Source of the DNA: an uncultured Pelagibacteraceae bacterium
GTDB taxonomy: Bacteria; Pseudomonadota; Alphaproteobacteria; Pelagibacterales; AG-422-B15
Direction: 5' to 3'
DNA: 64,000 bases
Assembly: GCA_902619105.1 (NCBI GenBank)
Contig: CACNCV010000003.1
Span: 1-64,000, forward strand
The position numbers were made by a program, and so were the translations under genes. Each line of letters opens with the position of its first letter. The stretch's first letter is position 1. The notes beneath the pieces are model-generated. The model was given only the letters and a program-made list of their open reading frames with translations. It had not been told where the DNA came from and did not search any database. Shown piece after piece: positions 1 through 9,490 of the stretch.

Positions 1-536
1 TATCTAGTTGTGCACAAGTTGTAACAGGAACTGCTGTAAAAGTCGCAACCGTATCTCAGGAGGAAAGATCAATAGGTGAGTTCGTGGATGATGCCATTAT
101 AAAAACTGTTATTAAAAATACATATTTTGACCAAAGCGAAAATTTATTTTTTAATATTGATGTTGAAGTTTCACAAGGACGAGTTTTACTTACAGGCACA
201 GTAGAAAACGTCGATCTTAAAATTGAGGCAACGAGAATAGCATGGGGAGTTAACGGAGTAAAAACAGTAATTAATGAAATACAAATCAGCAATACAGATA
301 GTATATTAAATTTTGCAGACGATTTAGTAATAAGTACAAAAATCTTAGGTAAGTTAATGTTAGAGGAAGAAATAAACTCTCTGAATTACAACATAGAGAC
401 AGTTAATAAATTAGTTTACATAATAGGTATTGCCAGAACTGAAAAAGAGAAAGAATTGGTTATCAGTATTGCAAGAGATGTGTACGGAGTTGAAGAAGTT
501 ATTGACTATATAAATATTAAATCAAGTGATTTATAA
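1..536 (+). CDS. BON-domain lipoprotein (OsmY/DolP-like), 5' end outside window
   Basis: The reading frame is open from base 3, so the gene begins before the window and the ATG at 84 is internal. The first visible residues are S-S-C-A-Q, which looks like the end of a lipobox (x-S-S-C), so the mature protein is probably an outer-membrane lipoprotein anchored at that Cys. The rest consists of two BON-type repeats: the first includes the segment beginning GRVLLTGTVEN and ending GVNGVKTVINEI, the second a similar segment ending YGVEEVIDYI. BON proteins bind membrane surfaces and support envelope integrity; DolP is the best-known relative. The next gene, gshB, starts 5 bp downstream. In many alphaproteobacteria a BON lipoprotein gene sits beside yraN and gshB, which fits. 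The lipoprotein call depends on the unseen signal peptide. Confidence 0.82.
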   Translation, partial: SSCAQVVTGTAVKVATVSQEERSIGEFVDDAIIKTVIKNTYFDQSENLFFNIDVEVSQGRVLLTGTVENVDLKIEATRIAWGVNGVKTVINEIQISNTDSILNFADDLVISTKILGKLMLEEEINSLNYNIETVNKLVYIIGIARTEKEKELVISIARDVYGVEEVIDYINIKSSDL

Positions 537-541
537 CGAAG

Positions 542-1471
542 ATGAAAATTGGATTTCAGATAAATGACATCGAAACACTCAATTTTAATACTGATAGCAC
601 TTTACCAATAATTTTAGAATCTCAAAAAAGAAAAAATAAAAATTATTATTTTTTGCCAGGCTCCTTAACTTATAAAAATGGTTCTGTTTACGCTGAAATT
701 AGGGAAATTAAATTTAATGATAATAAACTGAAAAAGTATTCAATCGGAAAAATACAACATACTAATCTTGAAAATTTTAGTCATATTTTTATCAGACAAG
801 ACCCACCTTATAATATGGAATATGTATCATCTTTGCATTTATTGGAGCAAGTAAAAGGATCTACAAAATTTATAAATCTCCCAAAGGGTATAAGAAATGC
901 GCCAGAAAAAATTTCAATGTTAAATTATAAAAAAATAATACCACCTACAATTATCACTCGATCAAAAAGAGAAGTTGATTTTTTTGTAAAAAAATATGGA
1001 AAGTCAGTAATTAAACCACTTTATGGAAATGGAGGTGATAGTATATTCTTGTTAAATAAAAAAGATGAGAACTATAATCAAATTACTGAGAGATTTATTG
1101 ATCAGCACAATGAACCTTTCATTGTTCAAAAATTTTTGCCAGATATCAAAAATGGAGACAAAAGAGTCATTTTAATTAACGGCGAACCAATTGCAGCATT
1201 AAGGCGAATACCAAAAAATAATGAAATAAGATCAAATATTCATGTAGGTGGGAATTGTGAGGCAATAAATTTATCTAAGCAAGACTTTAAAATTTGTAAT
1301 GAAATTAAAGATCTTTTAATAGAAGAAGGACTTTTTTTTGTAGGTATTGATATTATTGGTAAATACTTAACAGAAATTAATGTTACATCACCGACTTGTA
1401 TACAAGAAATCAAAAAATTACATAAAATTGATATTGCAAAAATAATTTGGAATAAGCTTAATGTCCGATAA
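542..1471 (+). CDS. gshB: Glutathione synthetase
   Basis: ATP-dependent ligase joining glycine to gamma-glutamylcysteine, the last step of glutathione synthesis in the cytoplasm. At 309 residues it matches the bacterial GshB family (about 315). Family landmarks visible in order: the RQDPPY segment near residue 85, the ATP-grasp segment KPLYGNGGDS, VQKFLPDIKNGDKRV followed by GEPIAALRR, RSNIHVGG, and the C-terminal FVGIDIIG...EINVTSPT motif that binds metal and ATP. It follows the BON lipoprotein gene by 5 bp and precedes the esterase gene, so co-transcription is likely. No gamma-glutamylcysteine ligase gene is in the window. Nothing looks degraded. Confidence 0.95.
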   Translation: MKIGFQINDIETLNFNTDSTLPIILESQKRKNKNYYFLPGSLTYKNGSVYAEIREIKFNDNKLKKYSIGKIQHTNLENFSHIFIRQDPPYNMEYVSSLHLLEQVKGSTKFINLPKGIRNAPEKISMLNYKKIIPPTIITRSKREVDFFVKKYGKSVIKPLYGNGGDSIFLLNKKDENYNQITERFIDQHNEPFIVQKFLPDIKNGDKRVILINGEPIAALRRIPKNNEIRSNIHVGGNCEAINLSKQDFKICNEIKDLLIEEGLFFVGIDIIGKYLTEINVTSPTCIQEIKKLHKIDIAKIIWNKLNVR

Positions 1472-1486
1472 ATACCTATATTTTAT

Positions 1487-2449
1487 ATGAGTGTACAAGC
1501 AAAAATATTAAATTTAATGCTTAGGAAATATATTAAGAATGTTCAACCTCCAGTTGAAGAAAGATCTTATATAGAAGCAAGGAAGATGATGAATCAAGAA
1601 GGGTATAGTGATCAAAATTTATCATGGGGATCTAAACTTTTACAAAAATTAATTTTTAATAAATCTAGCTTAGATATATTTATAAATGAAATTTATTTAA
1701 ACAAGATTCGAACATTACATTTTTCTCACACAAATTTTAATAATAAAAAATGTATTTTATATTTTCATGGAGGTGGATATGTTGCTGGCTCGCCTGAAAC
1801 TCATCAAAATATGTTATTATCTTTGGCAAAATTATCCTCAATTCAAATTTTCGCCATCGATTATTCATTGTCTCCCGAAAGTACATTCCCAATTGCAATT
1901 AATGATGCTGTGAGTAGTTATCATGCACTATTAGAAAAAGGTTTTAAAAGTGAAAATATTTTCTTTGGTGGAGATTCAGCTGGTGGAAATTTGGCTTTAG
2001 TAAGTATGCTCAAATTACAAGAGCTAAATCAAAAATTACCATCTAAATTATTTTTGTTATCACCATGGACCGATCTTACAGGTGAAGGTAGAAGTATCAA
2101 AGAAAACTCGAAATCTGATCCTTACTTATCTTATGACAACTGGCTTAATACATCACTTTCCATGAAAAAAACTGTTAAAGAATGGTACGCTCCAAATCAA
2201 GATTATAATAATCCACTTATATCACCCGCATTTGGTGAATATACTAATTTTCCAAAAACATTAATTCAAGTAAGTGATATTGAAATTTTGTATAGTGATT
2301 CACAAGTTGTTGCGTCACAAATTAGAAAGGGTGGTAATGAAGTTGATTTAAGCATCTATAATGATTTACCTCATGTTTGGCAAATTTTTGGTTTTCTGCC
2401 CGAGGCAAAACAAGCACTTAGAGAGATCTCAGAATTCTTATTAAATTAA
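1487..2449 (+). CDS. Alpha/beta-hydrolase esterase of the hormone-sensitive-lipase type
   Basis: A 320-residue alpha/beta-hydrolase fold protein. It carries the HGGG oxyanion-hole motif (YFHGGGYVAGSPETH) and the nucleophile elbow GGDSAGGN, the signature of the hormone-sensitive-lipase (family IV) esterases and acetyl-hydrolases. The acid probably lies in the SDIEILYSD segment and the catalytic His in LPHVWQIF near the C-terminus, so the Ser-Asp-His triad appears intact. The substrate cannot be read from sequence; short-chain acyl or acetyl esters are typical of the family. No signal peptide is seen, so it is probably cytoplasmic. It ends by sharing stop-codon bases with the convergent malic enzyme gene (TTAA at 2446-2449). 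Confidence 0.88.
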   Translation: MSVQAKILNLMLRKYIKNVQPPVEERSYIEARKMMNQEGYSDQNLSWGSKLLQKLIFNKSSLDIFINEIYLNKIRTLHFSHTNFNNKKCILYFHGGGYVAGSPETHQNMLLSLAKLSSIQIFAIDYSLSPESTFPIAINDAVSSYHALLEKGFKSENIFFGGDSAGGNLALVSMLKLQELNQKLPSKLFLLSPWTDLTGEGRSIKENSKSDPYLSYDNWLNTSLSMKKTVKEWYAPNQDYNNPLISPAFGEYTNFPKTLIQVSDIEILYSDSQVVASQIRKGGNEVDLSIYNDLPHVWQIFGFLPEAKQALREISEFLLN

Positions 2450-4713
2450 CTTTTAAATGCTGATAGAGCGGCTAAGTTGACAATATCTGAAACATTAGCA
2501 CCTAGAGGAGCGATTTGAATACTCTCCTTAAATCCAACTAGATAAGGTCCTACTAATGTACCACCACCCAGCTCTTGTAACATCTTTGTAGAAATACTAG
2601 CACTGTGTATTGCTGGCATGATAAGTAAGTTTGCTGGTCCTGATAGTTTACAAAATGGATACAAACTCATCAAATTTTCATTGAGAGCAGTGTTAGCTCC
2701 CATCTCTCCATCATATTCAAAGTCAACATTTTTTTGGTCTAGAATCTTTTTTGCGTCTCTCATATAGATAGATCTTTCCGTGAATGGTTTGCCAAAATTT
2801 GAATATGAAACTAACGCAGCTCTTGGTTCAATTCCGAATATGTCTCTAACAACTTCAGCACTTTCTTGAGTAATATTTGCTAGCTGAGATGCATTTGGCA
2901 TGTCATGAACATTTGAATCTGCAACAAAAATTGTTCTTCCATTACATAACATCACTGTCATACCAAGGATTGTCTTATTAGGTATTGGATCTAAAACATA
3001 CTCTATACTTTCTAATGACGCGGCATAACTTCTAGTTAATCCACAAACCATTGCATCTGCTTCTTTTAAGGAAACCATACAAGCCGCAAAAACATTTCTT
3101 TCTCTTATAAGTAAGTCTAAACAATCTTTTTTTAAAAAACCTTTCCTTTGTAATCGGTGGTAAATATGTTCTGCGTATCTGTCATGTTCATTTTTATTTC
3201 TTGTACTATGAATTTCCATTTGATCAAAAAATTCCAAACCCATAGATTTCATTTTATCTTTAATAATCTCATCTCTTCCAATTAATATTGGGGTGCCCAT
3301 CCCATTATTAAGAAAAATCACAGCAGCCCTTATCATATCTTCCTCTTCACCTTCAGTAAAAATAACTCTTTTTGGATTTTCCTTTACTTCTTGAAAAACT
3401 TTTTGAAGAAGACCGGCTGAAGGATTTAGTCTAGCAGATAATTCATTAGTATAGTTTTCCATATCAACTATAGCTTTTCTTGCCACACCGGTGTCCATAG
3501 CAGCTTTAGCAACTGCTGGTGGTACTTTACTAATCAGTCTTGGATCAAAAGGGGATGGAATTATATAATCAGGACCATATTGAGGTCTTTTACCAGGATA
3601 GGCATTTGCTACCTCATCAGGAACATCTTCTTTAGCTAAATTAGCAATTGCTCTTGCGGCCGCAATTTTCATTTCAAGGTTTATTGTTTTTGCTCTAACG
3701 TCTAAAGCACCTCTAAATATGTATGGAAAACCTAAAACGTTGTTAACTTGGTTAGGATAATCAGATCTTCCGGTCGCTATAATTGCATCTTTTCTGCACT
3801 CTTTTATTTTTTCAGGAAGTATTTCTGGTTCGGGATTTGCCATTGCAAAAATGATTGGCTTTTCGACCATTGATAAAACCATATTCTGGCTAATAATATT
3901 TCCAATCGAAAGTCCAAAAAAAATATCAGCACCCTTCAATGCATCTTCAAGAGTTCTGCAATTGGTTTTAATTGCATGTGCAGATTTCCATTGATTCATA
4001 TTTTCTTTTCTATCAGTGTGTATTACTCCTTTAGTATCGCACAAAATTGCATTCTCATTAGGCATACCCATTGCTTTTAATAATTCAAGGCATGCAATAC
4101 CTGCAGCCCCTGCACCATTAACAACAATTTTTGCTTCATTAATTTTTTTACCAGTAAGATCCATTGCGTTTATTAATGCGGCAGCAGATATAATTGCGGT
4201 GCCATGCTGGTCATCATGAAAAATGGGTATGTCCATTATTTCTCTAAGTGAGTCTTCGATTATGAAGCATTCTGGTGCTTTGATATCCTCAAGATTTATT
4301 CCACCAAAAGAAGGCCCTAAATATCTTACAGAGTTAATGAATTCTTCGGCATCTTCAGTATCAATCTCTAGATCAATAGAGTCGATGTCTGAGAATCTTT
4401 TGAATAGCACAGATTTTCCTTCCATAACTGGCTTAGATGCATGGGCCCCTAAGTTTCCAAGACCTAAAATTGCTGTACCATTCGAAATTACTGCAACTAT
4501 GTTACCCTTACTTGTATAATCGTAAACTGTACTTGTATCTTCGGCAATTGCATTTACAGGAGCTGCAACACCAGGTGAATATGCCAACGAAAGATCTCTT
4601 TGAGTTTCAAGAGGTTTTGTGGCCTTAATTTCTATTTTACCAGGCTTACCTTGCGCATGAAACACTAAAGCTTCTTTTTCACTAAAATGTTCTTCTCTAT
4701 CTTTTTTTTTCAT
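2446..4713 (-). CDS. maeB: NADP-type malic enzyme with C-terminal phosphotransacetylase-like domain
   Basis: A 755-residue two-domain protein. The N-terminal half (about residues 1-430) is malic enzyme, oxidatively decarboxylating malate to pyruvate; visible landmarks are AYSPGVAAPV, DDQHGTAI and the nucleotide-binding segment VVNGAGAAGIACLELL. The C-terminal half (about 435-755) resembles phosphate acetyltransferase, as in E. coli MaeB, where it is thought to regulate rather than catalyse. Length matches the family (about 760). The ATG at 4713 is preceded on the coding strand by a purine-rich stretch. Divergent from murJ. Together with pckA at 58.3 kb it links the TCA cycle and glycolysis/gluconeogenesis. 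NADP specificity is inferred from family membership only. Confidence 0.95.
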   Translation of the reverse strand: MKKKDREEHFSEKEALVFHAQGKPGKIEIKATKPLETQRDLSLAYSPGVAAPVNAIAEDTSTVYDYTSKGNIVAVISNGTAILGLGNLGAHASKPVMEGKSVLFKRFSDIDSIDLEIDTEDAEEFINSVRYLGPSFGGINLEDIKAPECFIIEDSLREIMDIPIFHDDQHGTAIISAAALINAMDLTGKKINEAKIVVNGAGAAGIACLELLKAMGMPNENAILCDTKGVIHTDRKENMNQWKSAHAIKTNCRTLEDALKGADIFFGLSIGNIISQNMVLSMVEKPIIFAMANPEPEILPEKIKECRKDAIIATGRSDYPNQVNNVLGFPYIFRGALDVRAKTINLEMKIAAARAIANLAKEDVPDEVANAYPGKRPQYGPDYIIPSPFDPRLISKVPPAVAKAAMDTGVARKAIVDMENYTNELSARLNPSAGLLQKVFQEVKENPKRVIFTEGEEEDMIRAAVIFLNNGMGTPILIGRDEIIKDKMKSMGLEFFDQMEIHSTRNKNEHDRYAEHIYHRLQRKGFLKKDCLDLLIRERNVFAACMVSLKEADAMVCGLTRSYAASLESIEYVLDPIPNKTILGMTVMLCNGRTIFVADSNVHDMPNASQLANITQESAEVVRDIFGIEPRAALVSYSNFGKPFTERSIYMRDAKKILDQKNVDFEYDGEMGANTALNENLMSLYPFCKLSGPANLLIMPAIHSASISTKMLQELGGGTLVGPYLVGFKESIQIAPLGANVSDIVNLAALSAFKS

Positions 4714-4834
4714 ATTCTTTTTTTTGGATTTTATATAGGTTTTTTCCTGCTTTTCAAATTCAAAAGATATATATTGAATGAACCTTTATTTTTGGAGTCA
4801 TTTAAATCAAAATAGATTAATAAACAATGTTTAT

Positions 4835-6373
4835 ATGAATGTTTTAAGGTCGTCATTTATTTATTCTTTATTTACTTCGATTAGTAGAATTTTCGGTTTT
4901 TTAAGAGACATTCTAATTGCCAATTTTTTAGGTACAGGAGTTATTGCCGATATTTTCTTTATTGCTTTCAGATTGCCCAATACATTTAGGAGAATTTTTT
5001 CAGAAGGAGCTTTAAATTCAGCTTTTGTGCCTATCTACTCTAAACTTATTAAGGATAATCTTGCGCAAGAGTCGAGAAAATTTGCTGGAAGTATTTTTTT
5101 GATTTTCTTAATAGTATCGTCATTAATTGTTCTAATCATTGAAATATTTATGCCTTTTTTTGTGTCGATTTTGGCTCCCGGTTTTACGAATGATTACGAC
5201 AAGTTTACTGAACTAGTTAAAATTTCAAGAATTATTTTTCCTTTTCTGATTTTAATTAGTGTTTCATCAATTTTTTCATCCATTCTTAATTCCCATAATA
5301 AATTTGCATTGTCAGCAGCTCTTCCCATAATATTAAATATAACATTGATTATTGCACTCGTCATCGCATCTTATACAACGGGTGATTTTTTATTATTTTT
5401 ATCTTGGAGTGTTATTATAGCTGGATTAATTCAGATCTTATTTCTTACAATTGCTCTTGCTAGAGGAAAAATATATTTTTTCTTAAATGTAAAAATATAT
5501 ACCAATCATATTAAGCGTTTTACAAAATTATTTTCTGCAAGTTTTTTTTCGTCTGGATTATTGCAGCTAAATATTTTAATCGGAACGATAATTGCTTCTT
5601 ATGAGAGTGGAGCAATTTCATATTTGTATTATGCGGATAGAGTTTACCAATTACCTCTTGCACTTATAGGCATAGCAATTGGAGTCGCATTGCTTCCTTC
5701 AATTTCTAGAAAGATTAAATCAGAAAGTCTTGATATAATTCACAACTCAATAGAACAAACTTTATTATATTCATTATTATTTGCTGTCCCTGCGTCAGTA
5801 GGAATTTTTACTCTTTCAGAGCAAATAATAAGTGTTCTTTTTGAAAGAGGAGAATTTACTGAGACGTCGTCATTATTTACTACCAGAGCCCTTCAATTCT
5901 ATGCTTTAGGTCTCATCGCGTTTATTCTTATGAAAATTTATACACCAATATTTTTTGCATATGAAAATGCAAAGCCTACACTATATATTTCTGCTATCAA
6001 TTTAGTTATTAACACCATATTAAGTATAGTCTTATTTATTTATATAGGCTTTATTGGAATTCCAATAGCTACAAGCGTATCTGCATGGATAAGTGTTTTC
6101 TTAATGAACAATTCCTTAAACAGGCATGGTTATTACCGAATCAGCAAAAGAATTTTTTTACCTACAACAATAATTATTTTTGCATCAATTATAATGTACT
6201 TATATTTGCTTTTTCTTAAAAACTATTTAGGGATATTTTTTAATTTTTTACAAGACAATGAAATTATATTTCTTTTGTTTTCAGTGCTTTCTTCAATACT
6301 ACTTTATTTTATCCTTATTTCATTTTACAAGCCGTTTAAATATTCTGAAATTAAAAAGATTTTACAAAAATGA
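4835..6373 (+). CDS. murJ: Lipid II flippase MurJ (MviN family)
   Basis: Polytopic inner-membrane protein of the MOP/MATE superfamily that flips lipid-linked peptidoglycan precursor. The protein has about 14 hydrophobic segments and the family's N-terminal region (SRIFGFLRDILIANFLG), then FRLPNTFRRIFSEGALNSAFVPIY, which contains the conserved arginines. The frame is also open from an ATG at 4778, but homologues begin at a sequence like MNVLRSSFIYSLFTSISR, so the ATG at 4835 was chosen (512 residues, the family size). The stop overlaps the trpS start (ATGA, 4 bp), indicating translational coupling. The position upstream of trpS is a conserved alphaproteobacterial arrangement. Confidence 0.95.
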   Translation: MNVLRSSFIYSLFTSISRIFGFLRDILIANFLGTGVIADIFFIAFRLPNTFRRIFSEGALNSAFVPIYSKLIKDNLAQESRKFAGSIFLIFLIVSSLIVLIIEIFMPFFVSILAPGFTNDYDKFTELVKISRIIFPFLILISVSSIFSSILNSHNKFALSAALPIILNITLIIALVIASYTTGDFLLFLSWSVIIAGLIQILFLTIALARGKIYFFLNVKIYTNHIKRFTKLFSASFFSSGLLQLNILIGTIIASYESGAISYLYYADRVYQLPLALIGIAIGVALLPSISRKIKSESLDIIHNSIEQTLLYSLLFAVPASVGIFTLSEQIISVLFERGEFTETSSLFTTRALQFYALGLIAFILMKIYTPIFFAYENAKPTLYISAINLVINTILSIVLFIYIGFIGIPIATSVSAWISVFLMNNSLNRHGYYRISKRIFLPTTIIIFASIIMYLYLLFLKNYLGIFFNFLQDNEIIFLLFSVLSSILLYFILISFYKPFKYSEIKKILQK

Positions 6374-7392
6374 ACGAAGTGAAAAATAATACAGTTTTAT
6401 CGGGTGTTCAACCATCTGGTGATCTTCATATAGGCAACTATCTTGGTGCAATTAAAAATTTTGTAAGTATGCAAAATGACTACAATTGTTTTTTTTGTAT
6501 AGTTGATTTACATGCGATTACAGTAAAGCAAGATCCAAATACACTTATTAATAATACATTGGAAGTTGCAGCAAGTTACATTGCATCAGGTATTAATCCT
6601 AAAAAAAGTGTTATATTTAATCAAAGTAGTGTGCCTGCTCATTCAGAGCTAGCTTGGATATTCAATTGTGTAACAAGAATGGGATGGTTAAATCGAATGA
6701 CACAATTCAAAGATAAAGCTGGCAAAGATAAAGAAAATGCAAGCTCAGGTTTATTTATCTATCCAAACCTAATGGCTGCGGACATATTAATTTATAAAGC
6801 AACTCATGTGCCAGTTGGGAATGATCAAAAGCAGCATCTCGAACTCACAAGAGATATCGCACAAAAATTTAATCGTGACTTTAATTGTGAAAACTTTTTT
6901 CCTATTCCTGAACCAATTATAGATAAGAATATTTCAAGAATTATGTCTTTAAAAGATGGTAATCAAAAAATGAGTAAATCGGATCCATCCGAATATTCAC
7001 GAATAAGTCTTTTAGATGAAAGTGATGAGATTATAAAAAAAATAAAAAAAGCAAAAACTGCAGATAATGTAATGCCAGAAAAAATCGAGAAAATAATTAA
7101 TTTAAGTGAGGTTAATAATTTGCTTAATATTTATTCAGGATTTTCTGGTATCGAAAAACAGAAGTTAATTGAACAATATAAAGGAGAAAATTTTGCTAAT
7201 TTTAAATCTGATTTATCTGATATTATTATAGAAAAAATGAAACCTATAACAGCAGAAATCAAAAAACTTATGCAAGATAAAAGCTATCTCTTACAGATTT
7301 TATTAGAGGGTAAAAATAAAGCAAACGAAGTTGCGCAAAAAACAATCAAAGATGTATATGACATAGTAGGATTACTTAGAAATGAAACATAG
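6370..7392 (+). CDS. trpS: Tryptophanyl-tRNA synthetase
   Basis: Class I aminoacyl-tRNA synthetase charging tRNA-Trp. The HIGH-box variant HIGN lies at about residues 20-23 (QPSGDLHIGNYLG) and the KMSKS loop at about residues 200-204 (NQKMSKSDPSE). The 340-residue length matches bacterial TrpS. It overlaps murJ by 4 bp and the following universal-stress-protein gene by 11 bp, so these three genes are almost certainly one transcript. No T-box or trp leader is seen; the start lies inside murJ. Confidence 0.97.
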   Translation: MNEVKNNTVLSGVQPSGDLHIGNYLGAIKNFVSMQNDYNCFFCIVDLHAITVKQDPNTLINNTLEVAASYIASGINPKKSVIFNQSSVPAHSELAWIFNCVTRMGWLNRMTQFKDKAGKDKENASSGLFIYPNLMAADILIYKATHVPVGNDQKQHLELTRDIAQKFNRDFNCENFFPIPEPIIDKNISRIMSLKDGNQKMSKSDPSEYSRISLLDESDEIIKKIKKAKTADNVMPEKIEKIINLSEVNNLLNIYSGFSGIEKQKLIEQYKGENFANFKSDLSDIIIEKMKPITAEIKKLMQDKSYLLQILLEGKNKANEVAQKTIKDVYDIVGLLRNET

Positions 7393-7858
7393 ATCAAAAT
7401 TTTTAGTAATAGTTGACGAGTCAACAGAATTGCATGTAGCTATTAGGTTCGCAGCTAAGCGTGCACAAAGTACAAAGGGAGGCGTCATCCTATTAAATGT
7501 AATAGAACAGTTTGATCCTCAACAATGGCAATCAATTGAAGACATAATCCTTCAGGAAGCAAGAGAGAAGGCACAAGAAAAACTTCAAAAATGGTCTAAA
7601 GTAATTTATGATCTTACAGGTGGTGTTCCTGAATTAATGGTTAAGGAAGGTGTAACAAGTGAAAAAATTATTGAAACGCTTGAAGAAGACAATGCAATTA
7701 GATTTCTTGTTCTAGCTGCTGCAGACGCAGATCAGCCAGGGCCACTTGTATCTCTTTTGGCGGGTCAAAAATCCGGAAAATTACCTGCCCCTATTGTAAT
7801 TATTCCGCAGGGACTTTCAGACGATGTAATAGACGATTTAGCATCGCGATCAAATTAA
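7382..7858 (+). CDS. Universal stress protein family (UspA-like)
   Basis: A 158-residue single Usp domain protein. The N-terminus has the strand KFLVIVDES and the helix LHVAIRFAAKRA; the middle has a long charged helix (about residues 40-75); the C-terminus has VSLLAGQKSGKLPAPIVIIP, corresponding to the nucleotide-binding G-x2-G-x9-G(S/T) region in altered form. It could bind ATP or AMP weakly; the exact role in stress survival is unknown. It overlaps trpS by 11 bp. The same trpS-usp-nfu order is found in many alphaproteobacteria, so the call is supported by context as well as fold. Confidence 0.85.
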   Translation: MKHRSKFLVIVDESTELHVAIRFAAKRAQSTKGGVILLNVIEQFDPQQWQSIEDIILQEAREKAQEKLQKWSKVIYDLTGGVPELMVKEGVTSEKIIETLEEDNAIRFLVLAAADADQPGPLVSLLAGQKSGKLPAPIVIIPQGLSDDVIDDLASRSN

Positions 7859-7944
7859 AAATCAATTTAATTTCAGTAACTTAATAAATAACTGTATCAA
7901 ATCTTTAAAAATTTATGAATCTAACTATATAACTTGAAAAACAT

Positions 7945-8508
7945 ATGTTCATACAAACCGAATCAACACCAAATCCAAATTCCTTGAAGTTCATTCTCGA
8001 CAATTATGAGCTATGTGAAAATCCAATCGAGTTTAATAAATCACACAATGATAAACAGTCAGCGCTTGCTGACGAACTCTTTAAAATCAAAGGAATTGTA
8101 AATATATTATTTAACAAGAATTGTATTTCAATTAATAAAAATGAATTTACTTGGGATCAACTTAAAGCTTCTATATTGCAAGTTATTTCCAACCATATAA
8201 CTTCAGGTCGACCAGCAATCGAGAAACAAGATAGCGATACCAGCGAATTAGATCATATCAAATTTGATGAAGAAGATTTTAATGTGGTGAATATGATTAA
8301 TAGTATTTTATCTTCAAAGATCAGACCAGCAATAATGCAAGATGGTGGTGATGTAAAATTTATAAAATATGAGAGTGGTACAGCCTATCTTTCGCTAAAG
8401 GGAAGTTGCGCAGGCTGTCCTAGCGCAACAGTTACGTTAAAAAATGGAATTGAAAATATGCTTAAACATCATATTCCTGAAGTCAAAAATGTTGAGCAGG
8501 TATTTTAA
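7945..8508 (+). CDS. NFU-type Fe-S cluster carrier/scaffold
   Basis: A 187-residue protein with the two-domain architecture of mitochondrial NFU1 and alphaproteobacterial NifU-like proteins. The N-terminal Nfu_N domain begins MFIQTESTPNPNSLKFI. The C-terminal NifU domain carries the cluster-binding C-x2-C (Cys155 and Cys158 by my count, in GSCAGCPSA). Such proteins receive a [4Fe-4S] cluster and pass it to client enzymes; MiaB and the Fe-S protein at 32 kb are possible clients in this window. An 86-bp AT-rich gap separates it from the Usp gene. I see no obvious promoter or Fur/Irr-like site in that gap. Confidence 0.93.
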   Translation: MFIQTESTPNPNSLKFILDNYELCENPIEFNKSHNDKQSALADELFKIKGIVNILFNKNCISINKNEFTWDQLKASILQVISNHITSGRPAIEKQDSDTSELDHIKFDEEDFNVVNMINSILSSKIRPAIMQDGGDVKFIKYESGTAYLSLKGSCAGCPSATVTLKNGIENMLKHHIPEVKNVEQVF

Positions 8509-8521
8509 AGGTTTTAAAACA

Positions 8522-9490
8522 ATGAATATTTTAATTACTCAAGATAAAAACATTCAATTTCTATTTAAATTGTACTATTTTATTTTTTTACTAATTATTT
8601 TGTCAGTTTTAACTTCTTTAATATTTACTAATAATTTTTATCAAAAAACTGTTACTACAAAAAATGCATTAATCAATACCGATGAAAAGGATTTAGCAAC
8701 TATATATATAAGTGATTTACAAACTGTAAAATCTCTCCAGCAAAATGAACTTATTCACGACTTTCACATTGACAATGTTAGGAAAACTAAGATTGTTCCT
8801 AATATAGTTATTGCTCAGCTTCCTAGGGATTTGAAGAATATTAAATCAATTAAAAATAGAAAAGACCTTTTCATAAAGATTACGTTACCATTAATAGTTC
8901 AAGAGAACGAAAAGCTTTTATCATTAAATAAAAAAATAAAATCAATCAAAAATAGTTTTGATAAAATTTCTAGAAAAGAGGCTGATTGGGTCAATAAACT
9001 AATGGTTAAATATAGAGCAGATACTTTGGATGCTTTATTAATAAAAGTTGATAAAATACCCGTATCCCTCGCCCTCGCCCAAGCTGTAATTGAAAGTGGA
9101 TGGGGAACCTCAAGATTTGCTTACGAGGGGAATGCACTATTTGGACAATACGTGTGGGGTTCAACTAATCATGGAATTATACCTAACGATAGAGAAACTG
9201 ATGCAAAATATAAAATTAAATCGTTTGATAGTTTAAGTGAGTCAGTAGCATCTTACATGAAAAATCTAAATACAAATTTTCACTATAATGAGTTTCGTAT
9301 CAATAGATTTGTCTTAAGATCAAACAATATACCTTTAAGAGGAATGTATTTAGCCGAGTATTTATTAAGTTATTCTATTGAAGATAATTATACCGACAAA
9401 ATCAAAAATATTATTGAGATAAATGACTTTGAAGATTTTGAAAATATAAATATAGAAAAACAGCTCCCGCTAATTACAGATATTATTTAA
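8522..9490 (+). CDS. Membrane-anchored glucosaminidase (Bax-like, GH73 type)
   Basis: A 322-residue protein with one N-terminal membrane segment (about residues 14-36, FLFKLYYFIFLLIILSVL) and a C-terminal glucosaminidase domain. The domain signature is VSLALAQAVIESGWGTSRFAYEGNALFG, whose Glu after VI is the expected catalytic acid, followed by the later conserved Tyr/Ala-rich segments (SVASYMKNLNTN). Bax/FlgJ-type enzymes cut the glycan strands of peptidoglycan; the active domain would face the periplasm. The frame extends back into the nfu gene to 8444, but the ATG at 8522, after the nfu stop, places the membrane anchor at the usual position. It overlaps the convergent deacetylase gene by 8 bp. 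Confidence 0.86.
   Translation: MNILITQDKNIQFLFKLYYFIFLLIILSVLTSLIFTNNFYQKTVTTKNALINTDEKDLATIYISDLQTVKSLQQNELIHDFHIDNVRKTKIVPNIVIAQLPRDLKNIKSIKNRKDLFIKITLPLIVQENEKLLSLNKKIKSIKNSFDKISRKEADWVNKLMVKYRADTLDALLIKVDKIPVSLALAQAVIESGWGTSRFAYEGNALFGQYVWGSTNHGIIPNDRETDAKYKIKSFDSLSESVASYMKNLNTNFHYNEFRINRFVLRSNNIPLRGMYLAEYLLSYSIEDNYTDKIKNIIEINDFEDFENINIEKQLPLITDII

Noticed and set aside
2479-4628. Plus-strand open frames of 60-100 residues inside maeB, and similar antisense frames inside infB, gyrB, dnaN, polA and others
   Set aside because: They lie wholly within strongly conserved genes on the other strand or in another frame and encode nothing recognisable.
4778-4834. Longer MurJ reading frame from the ATG at 4778
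   Set aside because: The extra 19 residues (MNLYFWSHLNQNRLINNVY) are not part of the family; MurJ proteins begin at a sequence like that from 4835.
7859-7944. Fur or Irr box upstream of the nfu gene
   Set aside because: The AT-rich gap has no dyad resembling TTTAGAA-N3-TTCTAAA or a Fur box.
8444-8521. Longer glucosaminidase frame starting inside nfu
   Set aside because: It would overlap nfu by 65 bp, and the membrane anchor is already complete from the ATG at 8522.
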